Shown piece by piece: positions 1 through 12,735 of a DNA stretch of 33,627 bases (positions are counted from its first letter, which is position 1; every line of letters starts with the position of its first letter). Origin of the DNA: Lachnospiraceae bacterium (GTDB lineage: Bacteria; Bacillota; Clostridia; Lachnospirales; Lachnospiraceae); assembly GCA_016281275.1 (NCBI GenBank), contig JAEEIH010000219.1, forward strand, positions 1 through 33,627, given 5' to 3'. Both the position numbers and the translations under genes were made by a program. The notes beneath the pieces were generated by a model that ran no database searches, was not told the origin of the DNA, and saw only the letters and a program-made list of their open reading frames with translations.

Positions 1-1
1 C

Positions 2-529
2 AAGCTGAACATCGTGCTCAACTCACTCCTTCAGGATCTCGACCTTGAAGAGATCAACATGAGCATCATCCAGAAGATCAAGGAGCAGGCCGGCGAGGAC
101 AGCGCACTGATCGGACGTGTACTTGATGCGATCGGAGAGGCAATCCGCGAGGAGGACAACATCGAAGTCTACACGAGCGGTGCCACGAACATCCTCAACT
201 ACCCCGAGCTTTCGGGTGATGACAGTGCAAAGAGGCTTCTTTACACGCTTGAAGACAAGCAGGAACTTGCGGAGCTGGTCGATGACAAACTCTTAAGTGA
301 AAGCGGAGAGCACAGCGGGACGAAGGGAGATATTCAGGTCTACATCGGGAATGAAACTCCGATCGACTCCATGAAGAACTGTTCGGTCGTTACGGCGACG
401 TACGAGATCGAAGAAGGTGTCTACGGAAAGGTCGGTATCATAGGTCCGAAGCGTATGGATTACGACAAAGTCGTCGGAACGCTTAAAACGCTTATGACAC
501 AGCTTGACGAAATCTTTAAGAAGAAGTAG
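2..529 (+). CDS. hrcA: Heat-inducible transcription repressor HrcA, 5'-truncated by window edge
   Basis: Open frame from the left edge; C-terminal HrcA-like sequence (IYIGNE-like VYIGNETPIDSMKNCSVVTATY, GKVGIIGPKRMDYDKVVGTL); directly upstream of grpE-dnaK-dnaJ. Confidence 0.93.
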   Translation, partial: KLNIVLNSLLQDLDLEEINMSIIQKIKEQAGEDSALIGRVLDAIGEAIREEDNIEVYTSGATNILNYPELSGDDSAKRLLYTLEDKQELAELVDDKLLSESGEHSGTKGDIQVYIGNETPIDSMKNCSVVTATYEIEEGVYGKVGIIGPKRMDYDKVVGTLKTLMTQLDEIFKKK

Positions 530-621
530 TGCCGGTGAAGAAATTTTTGAATTTACGGAAACCGCATGAAATATATGAAAATCAGTTTCGAAAAGAAACT
601 GAAGGAAAGGAATGAGACGTA

Positions 622-3329
<2,708 letters not shown>

Positions 3330-3362
3330 AATACTGCAAGGCAGTACTAGGAGTACCATCAA

Positions 3363-4499
3363 ATGGCTGATAAAAGAGATTATTACGAAGTCCTCGGGGT
3401 AGCAAAAACTGCTACCCCTGAGGAGATTAAAAAGGCATATCGTGTTCTTGGGAAAAAATATCATCCCGACGTAAATCCCGGTAACAAGGAAGCCGAAGAA
3501 AAATTCAAGGAAGTCGGCGAGGCCTACGCAGTTCTTTCCGATCCCGACAAGCGAAGGCAGTATGACCAGTTTGGTCATGCGGCTTTTGAACAGGGAGGAG
3601 CAGGAGGTTACGGTGGCTTCGGAGGCTTTGGCGGTTTTGGTGATATTGATTTCACGGATATGTTCGGAGACCTTTTCGGAGGCATATTCGGCGGAGGTTC
3701 GAGACGATCGAACGGCGGTCCGCAAAAGGGAGCGAATCTTCACACCTCGATAAAAATCACATTCGATGAGGCAATGAAGGGTGTTGAGAAGGAAATCGAG
3801 CTTACATTAAAGGATGAATGTCCAACATGTAAGGGTTCGGGCGCAAAGCCCGGGACCACGCCGCTTACATGTCCGAAATGTAAGGGAAAAGGTCAGGTGG
3901 CATATACACAGAACACGCTTTTCGGAGTTACAAGGAGCATTCAGGTTTGTCCGGATTGTCGCGGAACAGGAAAGCTCATTAAGGATAAGTGCCCCGATTG
4001 CGGAGGAACCGGCTATAAGAGCAGTAAAAAGACGCTTCAGGTTTCGGTCCCCGCCGGTATCGACGACGGACAGAGCATCAGGCTTTCGGGAAAGGGCGAA
4101 CCCGGAACACAGGGAGGTCCGAGAGGAGATCTGCTTGTGGAAGTCAGAGTGCAGGATCATCCGATTTTCCAAAGAGACGGACTCAATATTTATTCGGTTG
4201 CACCCATGAGTTATGCCACGGCAGTACTCGGCGGTGATGTGAGGATCTCGACCATAGACGGTGATGTTATTTACGAGGTAAAGCCCGGTACGGCGACAGA
4301 TACACGTATCAGACTCCGCGGAAAAGGAGTTCCTTCGTTGAGAAACAAGAACGATCGCGGCGATCATTATGTTACGCTCGTTGTTGATGTTCCTACCAAG
4401 CTTACGAATGAACAAAAAGATCTTTTGAGAAAATTCGAGGATTCTCTTAGCGGAAAGACAACGGACGACGCACCCAAAAAAAAGAAGCGTCTGTTCTGA
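3363..4499 (+). CDS. dnaJ: Chaperone DnaJ (Hsp40)
   Basis: 378 aa; J-domain with HPD ([11 protein letters not shown]), Gly/Phe-rich region, four CxxCxGxG zinc motifs. Confidence 0.99.
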   Translation: MADKRDYYEVLGVAKTATPEEIKKAYRVLGKKYHPDVNPGNKEAEEKFKEVGEAYAVLSDPDKRRQYDQFGHAAFEQGGAGGYGGFGGFGGFGDIDFTDMFGDLFGGIFGGGSRRSNGGPQKGANLHTSIKITFDEAMKGVEKEIELTLKDECPTCKGSGAKPGTTPLTCPKCKGKGQVAYTQNTLFGVTRSIQVCPDCRGTGKLIKDKCPDCGGTGYKSSKKTLQVSVPAGIDDGQSIRLSGKGEPGTQGGPRGDLLVEVRVQDHPIFQRDGLNIYSVAPMSYATAVLGGDVRISTIDGDVIYEVKPGTATDTRIRLRGKGVPSLRNKNDRGDHYVTLVVDVPTKLTNEQKDLLRKFEDSLSGKTTDDAPKKKKRLF

Positions 4500-4576
4500 G
4501 CGTGGTTCCGTGTTCGGTGCCGGATCGGGACATGCTTCCGAGTCGGACACAAATGAAGTGAATAAAGGGAAAAATA

Positions 4577-6007
4577 ATGACACAGAAAGCAAAAAGCAGC
4601 ATCTTTATAGTAATTCTTTCGGCGGTTCTTCTTGCCATCATAGGATGTTCAACGGGAGAAAGCAGTTACATCGAGCCGGTCAAGGAGCCGATGACATCGT
4701 CGGTTGATAAGGTTGACCCCGATCCGACTCCTTCCCCCACACCCACTCCCTTGGTTGATATGGAAGAGGGAACCTATGATATCGGCGAGATGCCGCTTTT
4801 TGCTATTGAAGGAACAGATTATGTTCCGTTCTCTTTCGGGCTTGAACAGCTTGACTCCGTGACTGCCGACGGAAAGACCGTTGTAAATGAAGCGGAAGAT
4901 GAACAGAGTGGATCCGAAGCATCCGGCGGTGAAGGCTCCGAGGAGTCCGGTGAAGAAGAATTAAAAGACGAAAAAGCTGTTTCCTCCGATGACGAGTCTG
5001 CGGAAAACCCGGAGGAAGAAGTCGAAGAAGAAAAAATCTACAACACGTACAAGATCGTTCTGAAGAGTGGCTTACAGTTCCGAGACGGAACGCCTGTTAC
5101 GGCCGATGACGTTCTTTTCAACATTTTGGCTCACTCGGCACGAGGGTATAAAGGAGACTACGATCTCAGCCGTCTTGACATTCCGGGAATGAGGGAATAC
5201 CACACCCAGATCCCCGAGGAGGAAAGAATAAGGGTTGAAAAGATCATCAACGCCGGCGGATTTGATATCGAGGAAGGAAAGTACCCCGAGATCGAAGGCG
5301 TAGATACCGCCGAGCAGGATGCGATATGGGGTTGCTACGACGAAGCGGGTCTGATCTTCGCACAGAATATCATCGATTACGTCAACTCCAATTATGCCCT
5401 CAATGCGTATGTTAACGCATTTATGTCCGGATATCTTACATATGCGAAGGTTGAAGCGAGTGAGAGCTTAAAAACAGCATTTGCATACATAGTATGGGGC
5501 TACGGAAGAAAAAAGAATCCGTACAACTACAGAAAAAACACACTTACCACTATTACGGACAAGGTGTTTGATCTCAATGAATATGAGCTGACGGCGATGG
5601 ATCTTTGGGAAGAGATCAAGGAATACTACAAAGGAGATCTTTCCGATGAGGGCATCAACAATGATGTGGTTCCGGGCGGGGATCCCATCGAAAAGCTGAT
5701 TGCGGATGTTTATTTTTCCAAGCAGGATTATAGGGTTGACGGCATCCGCGGAGTATTTAAGGGGATAACCCGTGAAGAAGGTTCGGTTGATGAAAGAGAG
5801 TGCATCTATCTGACGCTTTCGGATAAGGATGATATCGGCAGCTTTAATTTCTTCCTGACCGAACCCATGGAATTTGAGCGTACCGGCAGTCTTAACGATC
5901 CCGAAGTGATCGTCGAGATCGAAGAGGAGGAAAGCGAGGAAGAAGGAGAAGGTTCCGAAGGCGGCGAAGGATCGGAGGAAAATTCGCGGGATGGAGAGGA
6001 ATCATAA
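4577..6007 (+). CDS. Acidic lipoprotein with partial similarity to family-5 extracellular solute-binding proteins
   Basis: Signal peptide plus lipobox (LLAIIGCS); PTPSPTPTP linker; motif YKIVLKSGLQFRDGTPVTADDVLFNI resembles SBP_bac_5; Glu/Ser/Gly-rich segments in the middle and at the C-terminus. Confidence 0.7.
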   Translation: MTQKAKSSIFIVILSAVLLAIIGCSTGESSYIEPVKEPMTSSVDKVDPDPTPSPTPTPLVDMEEGTYDIGEMPLFAIEGTDYVPFSFGLEQLDSVTADGKTVVNEAEDEQSGSEASGGEGSEESGEEELKDEKAVSSDDESAENPEEEVEEEKIYNTYKIVLKSGLQFRDGTPVTADDVLFNILAHSARGYKGDYDLSRLDIPGMREYHTQIPEEERIRVEKIINAGGFDIEEGKYPEIEGVDTAEQDAIWGCYDEAGLIFAQNIIDYVNSNYALNAYVNAFMSGYLTYAKVEASESLKTAFAYIVWGYGRKKNPYNYRKNTLTTITDKVFDLNEYELTAMDLWEEIKEYYKGDLSDEGINNDVVPGGDPIEKLIADVYFSKQDYRVDGIRGVFKGITREEGSVDERECIYLTLSDKDDIGSFNFFLTEPMEFERTGSLNDPEVIVEIEEEESEEEGEGSEGGEGSEENSRDGEES

Positions 6008-7014
6008 TGAAGTGGACTAAGATTACATTAAATACTACTACGGAAGCTCTTGATTATCTGGGTGCCATTGCGATGGATCTCGGTCTTGAGGGATTTGAAA
6101 TTGAGGACAATGTGCCTCTTACAGAGGAAGATAAAAAGAGGATGTTCATTGACATTCTCCCCACGCTTCCCCCGGATGACGGCAGCGCACGAGTAAGTTT
6201 TTATGTTCCGAAAGATACCGATACGGAAAAGCTCCTTGAGGATATAAAGCGGGAAGCGGCAGATTATGAGAGCTTTTGTGATTTTGGGGCGATGACTTTT
6301 GATTTTGCAACGACCGACGACTCGGACTATATCAACAACTGGAAGAAATACTTCAAGTCCTTCAGAGTCAACGATCGCCTGGTGATAAAGCCCACATGGG
6401 AAGAAAAAGCACCCATGGCAAAGGACGGTGACACCGTTATCGAGATCGATCCCGGGACTGCTTTCGGTACCGGCGCGCATGAAACCACAAAGCTTTGCCT
6501 GCTCGCCATGAGCGAGAGGTTAAAAAAAGGCGATACTTGTATCGACATAGGATGCGGAAGCGGTATCCTTTCGATCGCCGCAATCCTTTTCGGGGCAAGA
6601 AATGCTTTTGGATTTGACGTCGATGACAATGCGTCAAAGATTTCGGTTGAAAACGCCGGTGTGAACAAGATCCCTGCCGAATACAGAGAAAGCTTTGATA
6701 AATGCGATATAGATGCGATAAAAGACGGGGAGATCCTTTTTGCAACCGGAAATCTTCTTGAATCGGAAGACCTTCCGAAATCACTTGAAGGTCATACTTT
6801 TGATTTTACCGCAGCCAACATCCTTGCCGACGTGATCATACCGTTGGCACCATATGCAAGAAAGCTGACAAGGACCGGTGGTTTTATCACTTGCTCCGGT
6901 ATTCTCACCACAAAGGAAGACTCTGTTGTAAAGGCGCTTGTCGAAAACGGCTTCGAGATTGTCGGGATCAAGCGCATGGGCGAATGGTCCGGTATTACTG
7001 CGAAGGCAGTTTAG
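6007..7014 (+). CDS. prmA: Ribosomal protein L11 methyltransferase PrmA
   Basis: IDPGTAFGTGAHETTKLCL and CIDIGCGSGILSIAA motifs; overlaps the preceding stop (ATAATG). Confidence 0.95.
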   Translation: MKWTKITLNTTTEALDYLGAIAMDLGLEGFEIEDNVPLTEEDKKRMFIDILPTLPPDDGSARVSFYVPKDTDTEKLLEDIKREAADYESFCDFGAMTFDFATTDDSDYINNWKKYFKSFRVNDRLVIKPTWEEKAPMAKDGDTVIEIDPGTAFGTGAHETTKLCLLAMSERLKKGDTCIDIGCGSGILSIAAILFGARNAFGFDVDDNASKISVENAGVNKIPAEYRESFDKCDIDAIKDGEILFATGNLLESEDLPKSLEGHTFDFTAANILADVIIPLAPYARKLTRTGGFITCSGILTTKEDSVVKALVENGFEIVGIKRMGEWSGITAKAV

Positions 7015-7034
7015 AGGAGGAACACGGAGTTAAA

Positions 7035-7790
7035 ATGCAGCACTTCCATATTGATCGTGAAATCCTTCCCGGAGAACGGATAGAGCTTTTCGGGGAAGAT
7101 CACAATCACATCAAAAATGTATTGCGCATGAAGCGCGGAGAGAAAGTCGTCATCAACGACACACAAGGACTCTCGCATATTTGTGCCCTTGCCGGTTTCG
7201 GCGAGGGCTGTTCTTGCTTTGATGAGGAAGAGCGCTTTCCGTGTGAAACCGAGCCGGCAGCAAGAATCGTTCTTTATCAGGGACTTCCCAAAAAAGACAA
7301 GATGGATCTTATAGTTGAGAAAGCCGTCGAACTCGGTGTTTCGCGGATTGTTCCCGTGATGACCGGTCGTGTGATCGTCAAAATAGAAGATGATAAAAAA
7401 GAAGCCAGAAAGCTTGAACGCTGGAATGCCATCTCAAAGAGCGCGGCCATGCAGTCGGGCAGGGGGATCATACCTACAGTTGATCGTCTGATGTCGTTTA
7501 ATCAGGCGCTGGAGGATGCAAGGAAGCTTGACAGAATTCTGATACCTTATGAGGAAAGCGACACGGTAGGATGTACGATGAAAAGCTCTCGTGAGGCAAT
7601 AAAGGGCCTTAGGGATGTTAAGAGTGTTGCTGTTTTTATCGGACCCGAAGGTGGTTTTGAGGCTGCAGAAGTACAGGAAGCCATGAGAGTCGGCGCTGTT
7701 CCCGTCAGTCTGGGGAAAAGGATACTACGGACCGAAACTGCCGGACTTGCGGCTCTTTCGATAATCATGTTCGAGCTTGAAGATCTGTGA
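7035..7790 (+). CDS. rsmE: 16S rRNA m3U1498 methyltransferase RsmE
   Basis: In-frame ATG at 7035; HIKNVLRMKRGE, QSGRGIIPTV, FIGPEGGFEAAEV, LGKRILRTETAGLAALSI. Confidence 0.93.
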   Translation: MQHFHIDREILPGERIELFGEDHNHIKNVLRMKRGEKVVINDTQGLSHICALAGFGEGCSCFDEEERFPCETEPAARIVLYQGLPKKDKMDLIVEKAVELGVSRIVPVMTGRVIVKIEDDKKEARKLERWNAISKSAAMQSGRGIIPTVDRLMSFNQALEDARKLDRILIPYEESDTVGCTMKSSREAIKGLRDVKSVAVFIGPEGGFEAAEVQEAMRVGAVPVSLGKRILRTETAGLAALSIIMFELEDL

Positions 7791-7943
7791 TATGCTGCGA
7801 CCGGTTATAACAGACGGGGATATAACGGGTAACACCGAAAGCGTTTTCGAGGAGACATTGACGAAGCGTTTACGGGAAGAGAAGTCTTGAACAGAAGTAC
7901 TCCGTGAGATTAATGATTCAAAAACCGAAAATGAGGAACAGAT

Positions 7944-9131
7944 ATGGAGATATATCTCGATAATGCAGCAACCACCAAGGTTTGCAAAATCGCCGTACAG
8001 GCTGCGCTCAACGCAATGCAGACCGATTGGGGAAATCCTTCGTCAAAGCACACCAAAGGGCTTGATGCGGGGAACATAATCAAGAACTCAGCAAAAACGA
8101 TAGCGGAAACTATAGATGTGAAGCCCACGGAGATCGTTTTTACTTCAGGCGGAACGGAGTCGAACAATATGGCTCTTGTCGGAGCTGCGCTCGCAGCCAA
8201 AAGACGCGGAAACCATGTAATTGCGTCAGGCTATGAACACGCATCCGTCTATAATCCTCTTATATCGCTTAGGGATTTCGGATTTGAAGTCGAATTTGCT
8301 CCTGTTGATGAACTCGGACACATTAAAATTGATGAGCTGACCGACATGATAAGACCGACAACGGTGCTTGTTTCCGTAATGTATGTCAACAACGAGGTTG
8401 GGGCGGTGAACGATATCGGCGCGATAGCAGAGGCTGTTCACGAAAAAAACAAGGACGTCATTTTTCACTGTGATGCGGTTCAGGCCTACGGTAAGTATGT
8501 TATTTACCCCGCCAGGCTCGGGATTGATCTCATGAGCGTGAGCGGTCACAAGATAAATGCGCCTAAAGGAAGCGGATTCCTATATGTGAAGGACGGCGTA
8601 AGGATAAGACCTCTCATATGGGGAGGCGGACAGCAAAAAGACAGGCGATCCGGAACGGAAAATGTGCCGGCGATCGCGGGACTTGCTGCGGCTGCAAGGC
8701 AATACTATAATGAACGGCGCGAAGCAACGGAGCGTCTTTATGAGCTGAAGACCATGTTCGTCAATGAACTTAAGGATATAAACGGCACACACGTACATGC
8801 TGTAAAACCGGAAGAAGACGGTTCGTTCAGTGAGGCGGAGGTGAGAAAGACGGCACCCCATATCGTCAGCGCCGGCTTTGAAGGCGCAAGAGCGGAGGTC
8901 CTTCTTCATGCGCTTGAACAGTCGGAGATTTACGTCTCATCGGGCTCGGCATGCTCAAGCAACCATCCCGGAATAAGCGGAACACTGAGGGCCATTGGCG
9001 TACCTAAGAATCTCCTTGACGCTACTCTAAGATTCAGCTTCTCGTTTTCGACGACACGCGAAGAACTCGAAAAAACAATTGAGGTACTTAAAGAAATTGT
9101 ACCGATCTACGCAAGATTTGCGAGAAAGTAA
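7944..9131 (+). CDS. Cysteine desulfurase (NifS/IscS-like class V aminotransferase)
   Basis: YLDNAATTKV, FTSGGTESNNMAL, SVSGHKINAPKGSGFLYV, SSGSACSSNHPG. Confidence 0.95.
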   Translation: MEIYLDNAATTKVCKIAVQAALNAMQTDWGNPSSKHTKGLDAGNIIKNSAKTIAETIDVKPTEIVFTSGGTESNNMALVGAALAAKRRGNHVIASGYEHASVYNPLISLRDFGFEVEFAPVDELGHIKIDELTDMIRPTTVLVSVMYVNNEVGAVNDIGAIAEAVHEKNKDVIFHCDAVQAYGKYVIYPARLGIDLMSVSGHKINAPKGSGFLYVKDGVRIRPLIWGGGQQKDRRSGTENVPAIAGLAAAARQYYNERREATERLYELKTMFVNELKDINGTHVHAVKPEEDGSFSEAEVRKTAPHIVSAGFEGARAEVLLHALEQSEIYVSSGSACSSNHPGISGTLRAIGVPKNLLDATLRFSFSFSTTREELEKTIEVLKEIVPIYARFARK

Positions 9132-9252
9132 GGATCGATACCGCCGGATCGGTTGATAAGGATTCGGACACGTGTGAACATCAGAAGAAAGCCCCGGTAC
9201 AAAAAGACGGATTTTATCGGAAAGACGGTTCTCTTTCAGGAAAGGAACAGAC

Positions 9253-10473
9253 ATGATATACAGAGCATTTTTGATCAAATACTCGGAAATTGGTATCAAA
9301 GGAAAGAACAGATATGTTTTTGAAGACGCGCTTTGCGCAAGAATCAATGAGAACCTTTCGCGGATTTCGGACGGTTTTGTGACAGTCAGGGAGCAGGGAA
9401 GGATATTTCTGTCATGTCCCGAGGACTACGACTACGATAGGACGGTCAGAGAGCTTAAGAAGATCTTTGGCGTTTGGGCTATCTGTCCGGTCAAGGTGAT
9501 TCCGGACAACAGTTTCGAGAGTCTTACTCAGGCTACGGGAGATTATGTCGAAGAGGTGTACGGCGACAAAGAGATCACCTTTAAGGTTGAGGCAAGACGT
9601 GCAGACAAACGTTATCCGATCGAATCTCCCAAAATCTGCGCCGACATGGGTGACTACCTTCTTCGCAGGTTCAAGAACCTTAAGGTTGACGTGCGTGATC
9701 CCCAGGTAAGGATCCATGTTGAGGTTCGCAACAACGCCTATGTTTATTCGGAGATCATCCGGGGACCCGGCGGAATGCCCGTCGGCGCAAACGGAAGGGC
9801 GATGCTCCTATTGTCGGGAGGAATCGACAGTCCGGTTGCCGGATATATGATAGCGAAGCGCGGAGTAACCGTCGATGCCGTCTATTTCCATGCGCCGCCT
9901 TACACAAGCGAGCAGGCGCTTCAGAAGGTTATCGACCTTGCGCAGATAATCAGCGCCTACACGGGTCCCATAAGGCTTCATGTGGTCAATTTTACCGACA
10001 TTCAGCTTGACATTATCGAGAAGTGCCCAAGAGATGAGCTCACCATTATCATGAGACGTTACATGATGAGGCTGGCTGAGCATTTTGCGCGTGAGTGCGG
10101 TTCGCTCGGACTTGTTACGGGAGAGAGCATCGGACAGGTTGCAAGCCAGACGATGCAGAGCCTTGCAGTGACAAACGCAGTTTGCGGGATGCCTGTCTAC
10201 AGACCGCTCATAGCTTTCGATAAGCAGGATATCATCGATATTTCTGAAAAGATAGGAACCTACGAGACTTCAATAGAGCCTTACGAGGATTGCTGCACGA
10301 TCTTTGTTGCCAAGCATCCCGTTACTAAGCCTTTGCTCCATGTTATAGAGAAGTCTGAGAAAAAACTCGAGGGTTCGGTTGAAGAGCTTGTTGAAAAAGC
10401 AATCAAAACAGTCAGGATCATTAACGTTACAAGCAGCCGTATCTACGATAAGGGGACTCCTTACGCTGAGTGA
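9253..10473 (+). CDS. thiI: tRNA 4-thiouridine synthetase ThiI (no rhodanese domain)
   Basis: N-terminal SEIGIKGKNR; PP-loop AMLLLSGGIDSPVAGYMIAKRG; paired with a cysteine desulfurase. Confidence 0.95.
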   Translation: MIYRAFLIKYSEIGIKGKNRYVFEDALCARINENLSRISDGFVTVREQGRIFLSCPEDYDYDRTVRELKKIFGVWAICPVKVIPDNSFESLTQATGDYVEEVYGDKEITFKVEARRADKRYPIESPKICADMGDYLLRRFKNLKVDVRDPQVRIHVEVRNNAYVYSEIIRGPGGMPVGANGRAMLLLSGGIDSPVAGYMIAKRGVTVDAVYFHAPPYTSEQALQKVIDLAQIISAYTGPIRLHVVNFTDIQLDIIEKCPRDELTIIMRRYMMRLAEHFARECGSLGLVTGESIGQVASQTMQSLAVTNAVCGMPVYRPLIAFDKQDIIDISEKIGTYETSIEPYEDCCTIFVAKHPVTKPLLHVIEKSEKKLEGSVEELVEKAIKTVRIINVTSSRIYDKGTPYAE

Positions 10474-10488
10474 TGATCAGACAAAAAT

Positions 10489-10515
10489 GGGCAGTACGCG
10501 TATTGCGTACTGCCC
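10489..10515 (-). terminator. Perfect 11-bp stem hairpin, likely intrinsic terminator for the minus-strand HPr-like gene
   Basis: GGGCAGTACGC-GTATT-GCGTACTGCCC; read on the minus strand it is followed by ATTTTTG. Lies between convergent thiI and the HPr-like gene. Confidence 0.8.
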
Positions 10516-10551
10516 GTGTTCTCAACTAATCGCGATTTCGCGCCTGCCTCA

Positions 10552-10782
10552 TCAAACGATGTAGGGCTTAAGAGCAGCGAGGATGTCGTCGATGTTATCC
10601 GATGCATGAATGTTAAGGTCAATCGGCTTTGAAAGATCAAGGCTGAAGATTCCCATGATAGATTTAGCGTCGATAACATATCTGCCTGAAACCAGGTCGA
10701 AGTCCGAATCAAATTTTGTTACGGCATTAACGAATGACTTTACCGCATCAATTGAGTTGAGATTGATTTTTACTGTCTTCAT
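10552..10782 (-). CDS. HPr-family phosphocarrier-like protein lacking the His15 active-site motif
   Basis: 76 aa; retains DAKSIMGIFSLDLSKPIDLNI (HPr Ser46 region KSIMGVMSLG); the GIHARPA motif is replaced by NSIDAVKSFV. SD AAAGGAGTG upstream. Confidence 0.85.
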   Translation of the reverse strand: MKTVKINLNSIDAVKSFVNAVTKFDSDFDLVSGRYVIDAKSIMGIFSLDLSKPIDLNIHASDNIDDILAALKPYIV

Positions 10783-10825
10783 AAAATCACACTCCTTTAT
10801 ATCAAATATTTGTATTTATGAGTAC

Positions 10826-10853
10826 AGTATAAAGGTTAATGTTTTTTTGTCAA
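10826..10853 (-). promoter_or_regulatory. Sigma-A-type promoter for the HPr-like gene
   Basis: Minus strand TTGACA (10853-10848), 16-nt spacer, TATACT (10831-10826). Confidence 0.75.
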
Positions 10854-10950
10854 GAGTAAACAATCCCGAAAAAAAGCGGCTTTGACCGTTGAAGATTGTC
10901 AGATATGCACTATAAACTTTTTGAAAAATGTGAATTATGAGGAAGAAAAG

Positions 10951-12312
10951 ATGAATGATATACCCTCGGTTCTTAAGGGCAAGAGAGCGGCTTTGTGCTC
11001 TTTGGGCTGCAAGGTTAACGCCTATGAAACCCAGGCCGTCAGAAAAATGCTCGAAGATAAGGGCGCCTTTATTGTAAGTGATGATGAGGATGCGGACATA
11101 TACGTGATCAACACATGTTCCGTCACGGGAATCGCCGACAAGAAATCAAGGCAGTCTGTCCACCACGCCATGAAGCTTAACGAAAAGGCGCTTATAGTTG
11201 TCACGGGCTGTTATGCACAGGCGGTCGGAAATGCCGCATTTGAGGACGATGATCGCGTCATTGTGATAGGAAGCAATCAAAAAGACGGGATAGTCGAAGC
11301 CATCGAGAATTGGTTTGGAGAACACAGAAACGCTACGATCGTTTCGGATCTTTTTACCGACAGGAAGTACATGGACCTCAGTATAGACGGTTTTAACGAT
11401 AAGACAAGAGCGTTCATCAAGGTAGAAGACGGGTGCGATCAGTTCTGTACTTATTGTATTATCCCGTATGTGCGCGGAAGAGTACGTTCGAGGAGTACGG
11501 AAGATGCGATAGCGGAGATCAGAGGTCTCGCCGGGGCGGGATATAAAGAAGTTGTTCTCACGGGGATTCATCTTTCGTCTTACGGACGTGAAGACTATGA
11601 CAGGAAAGCAGGTTTTGTGCACGGACCGCTTCTGCGGCTTATTCAGGAGACAGCCGCTGTTCCCGGGATAGAAAGGGTAAGACTCGGAAGTCTTGAGCCG
11701 CGTATCATAACCAAGGAATTTGCTGAAGAACTTGCCGGCATTAAGGAATTTTGCCCACAGTTTCACCTGTCGCTTCAGAACGGTTGTAACAGCGTGTTAA
11801 AGAGGATGAACCGTCATTATACGATCGAGGAATATGCCGAAAGGACAGAGGTGCTGCGCAAGACTTTCGACCGTCCGGCGATCACAACGGACGTCATAGC
11901 CGGATTCCCGGGAGAAACGGATGAGGAGTTTGAGAATTCCATAGCAAACCTTGAAAGGATCGGGTTTGCCAAGATGCATGTCTTTAGGTATTCGAAGCGA
12001 AAGGGCACTCCCGCCGCAGCGATGAAGGATCAGGTTCTGCCGCAGGTTTCCGCGGAAAGAAGCGACAGGCTCATAAGTCTTGATGCACGAATGCATGCGG
12101 CCTACCTGGGTTCGTTTGTCGGTCAGAAGGAAAAAATCCTTGTGGAGCGTATATTATCGGCAGACGGAAAGGTGTTTGCCAAGGGACTTACAACCAGGTA
12201 TGCGGATGTGGAGGCGGTCGTATCGGGTCATGCACCGGAAGTGAATTCGATCACAGAAGTCAGATGCGAGAGTGTATCGGACGAGGGTGTGATACTCGGG
12301 ACACTCCTATAA
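10951..12312 (+). CDS. mtaB: tRNA t6A37 methylthiotransferase MtaB (radical SAM)
   Basis: In-frame ATG at 10951 with upstream GAGGAAG; ALCSLGCKVNAYETQ, radical SAM DGCDQFCTYCIIPYVRGRVRSR, C-terminal TRAM-like region. The ORF track start (10882) is longer. Confidence 0.93.
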   Translation: MNDIPSVLKGKRAALCSLGCKVNAYETQAVRKMLEDKGAFIVSDDEDADIYVINTCSVTGIADKKSRQSVHHAMKLNEKALIVVTGCYAQAVGNAAFEDDDRVIVIGSNQKDGIVEAIENWFGEHRNATIVSDLFTDRKYMDLSIDGFNDKTRAFIKVEDGCDQFCTYCIIPYVRGRVRSRSTEDAIAEIRGLAGAGYKEVVLTGIHLSSYGREDYDRKAGFVHGPLLRLIQETAAVPGIERVRLGSLEPRIITKEFAEELAGIKEFCPQFHLSLQNGCNSVLKRMNRHYTIEEYAERTEVLRKTFDRPAITTDVIAGFPGETDEEFENSIANLERIGFAKMHVFRYSKRKGTPAAAMKDQVLPQVSAERSDRLISLDARMHAAYLGSFVGQKEKILVERILSADGKVFAKGLTTRYADVEAVVSGHAPEVNSITEVRCESVSDEGVILGTLL

Positions 12313-12366
12313 GAGGCTCATCCCGGGTAAAAAAGTCCGACGGATTCATGTAAGAGCGTGTCAGAC

Positions 12367-12395
12367 TTGAAAAACATCTGTTCCTGATATATAAT
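12367..12395 (+). promoter_or_regulatory. Sigma-A-type promoter for the ireB-ruvX cluster
   Basis: TTGAAA (12367-12372), 17-nt spacer, TATAAT (12390-12395). Confidence 0.75.
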
Positions 12396-12437
12396 AAATT
12401 GATAATGTATTGGCGTCAGCCGGAAATGAGGATGATT

Positions 12438-12707
12438 ATGACGAACGGTGTCAGCACGAATACTCAGTTTTTTAAGCCTGCCAAAGAGCAGGACAAGATT
12501 GTCAAAAGCACGATCGATAGTGTTTATATCGCACTTACGGAGAAAGGTTACAACCCTGTCAGCCAGATCGTAGGTTATATCATGTCCGGTGATCCTACCT
12601 ACATCACAAGTCATAACGGTGCGAGAAGCCAGATCATGCGTGTGGAGCGCGACGAGATCATTGAGGAACTCCTCAGAGAGTACATCAAGAATAATTTCGG
12701 CTCGTGA
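12438..12707 (+). CDS. ireB: IreB family (UPF0297) regulatory phosphoprotein
   Basis: VYIALTEKGYNPVSQIVGYIMSGDPTYITSHNGAR; adjacent to ruvX and DUF1292. Start taken at ATG 12438 (SD GAGGA), since the ORF-track start at 12399 falls at the likely transcription start. Confidence 0.92.
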   Translation: MTNGVSTNTQFFKPAKEQDKIVKSTIDSVYIALTEKGYNPVSQIVGYIMSGDPTYITSHNGARSQIMRVERDEIIEELLREYIKNNFGS

Positions 12708-12735
12708 TCCGGAAAATTGATCAGTGGATTGAATT

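Noticed and set aside
7791-7943. Gap between rsmE and cysteine desulfurase examined for a small gene or gene relic
   Set aside because: No recognisable peptide, RNA or strong hairpin found by eye.
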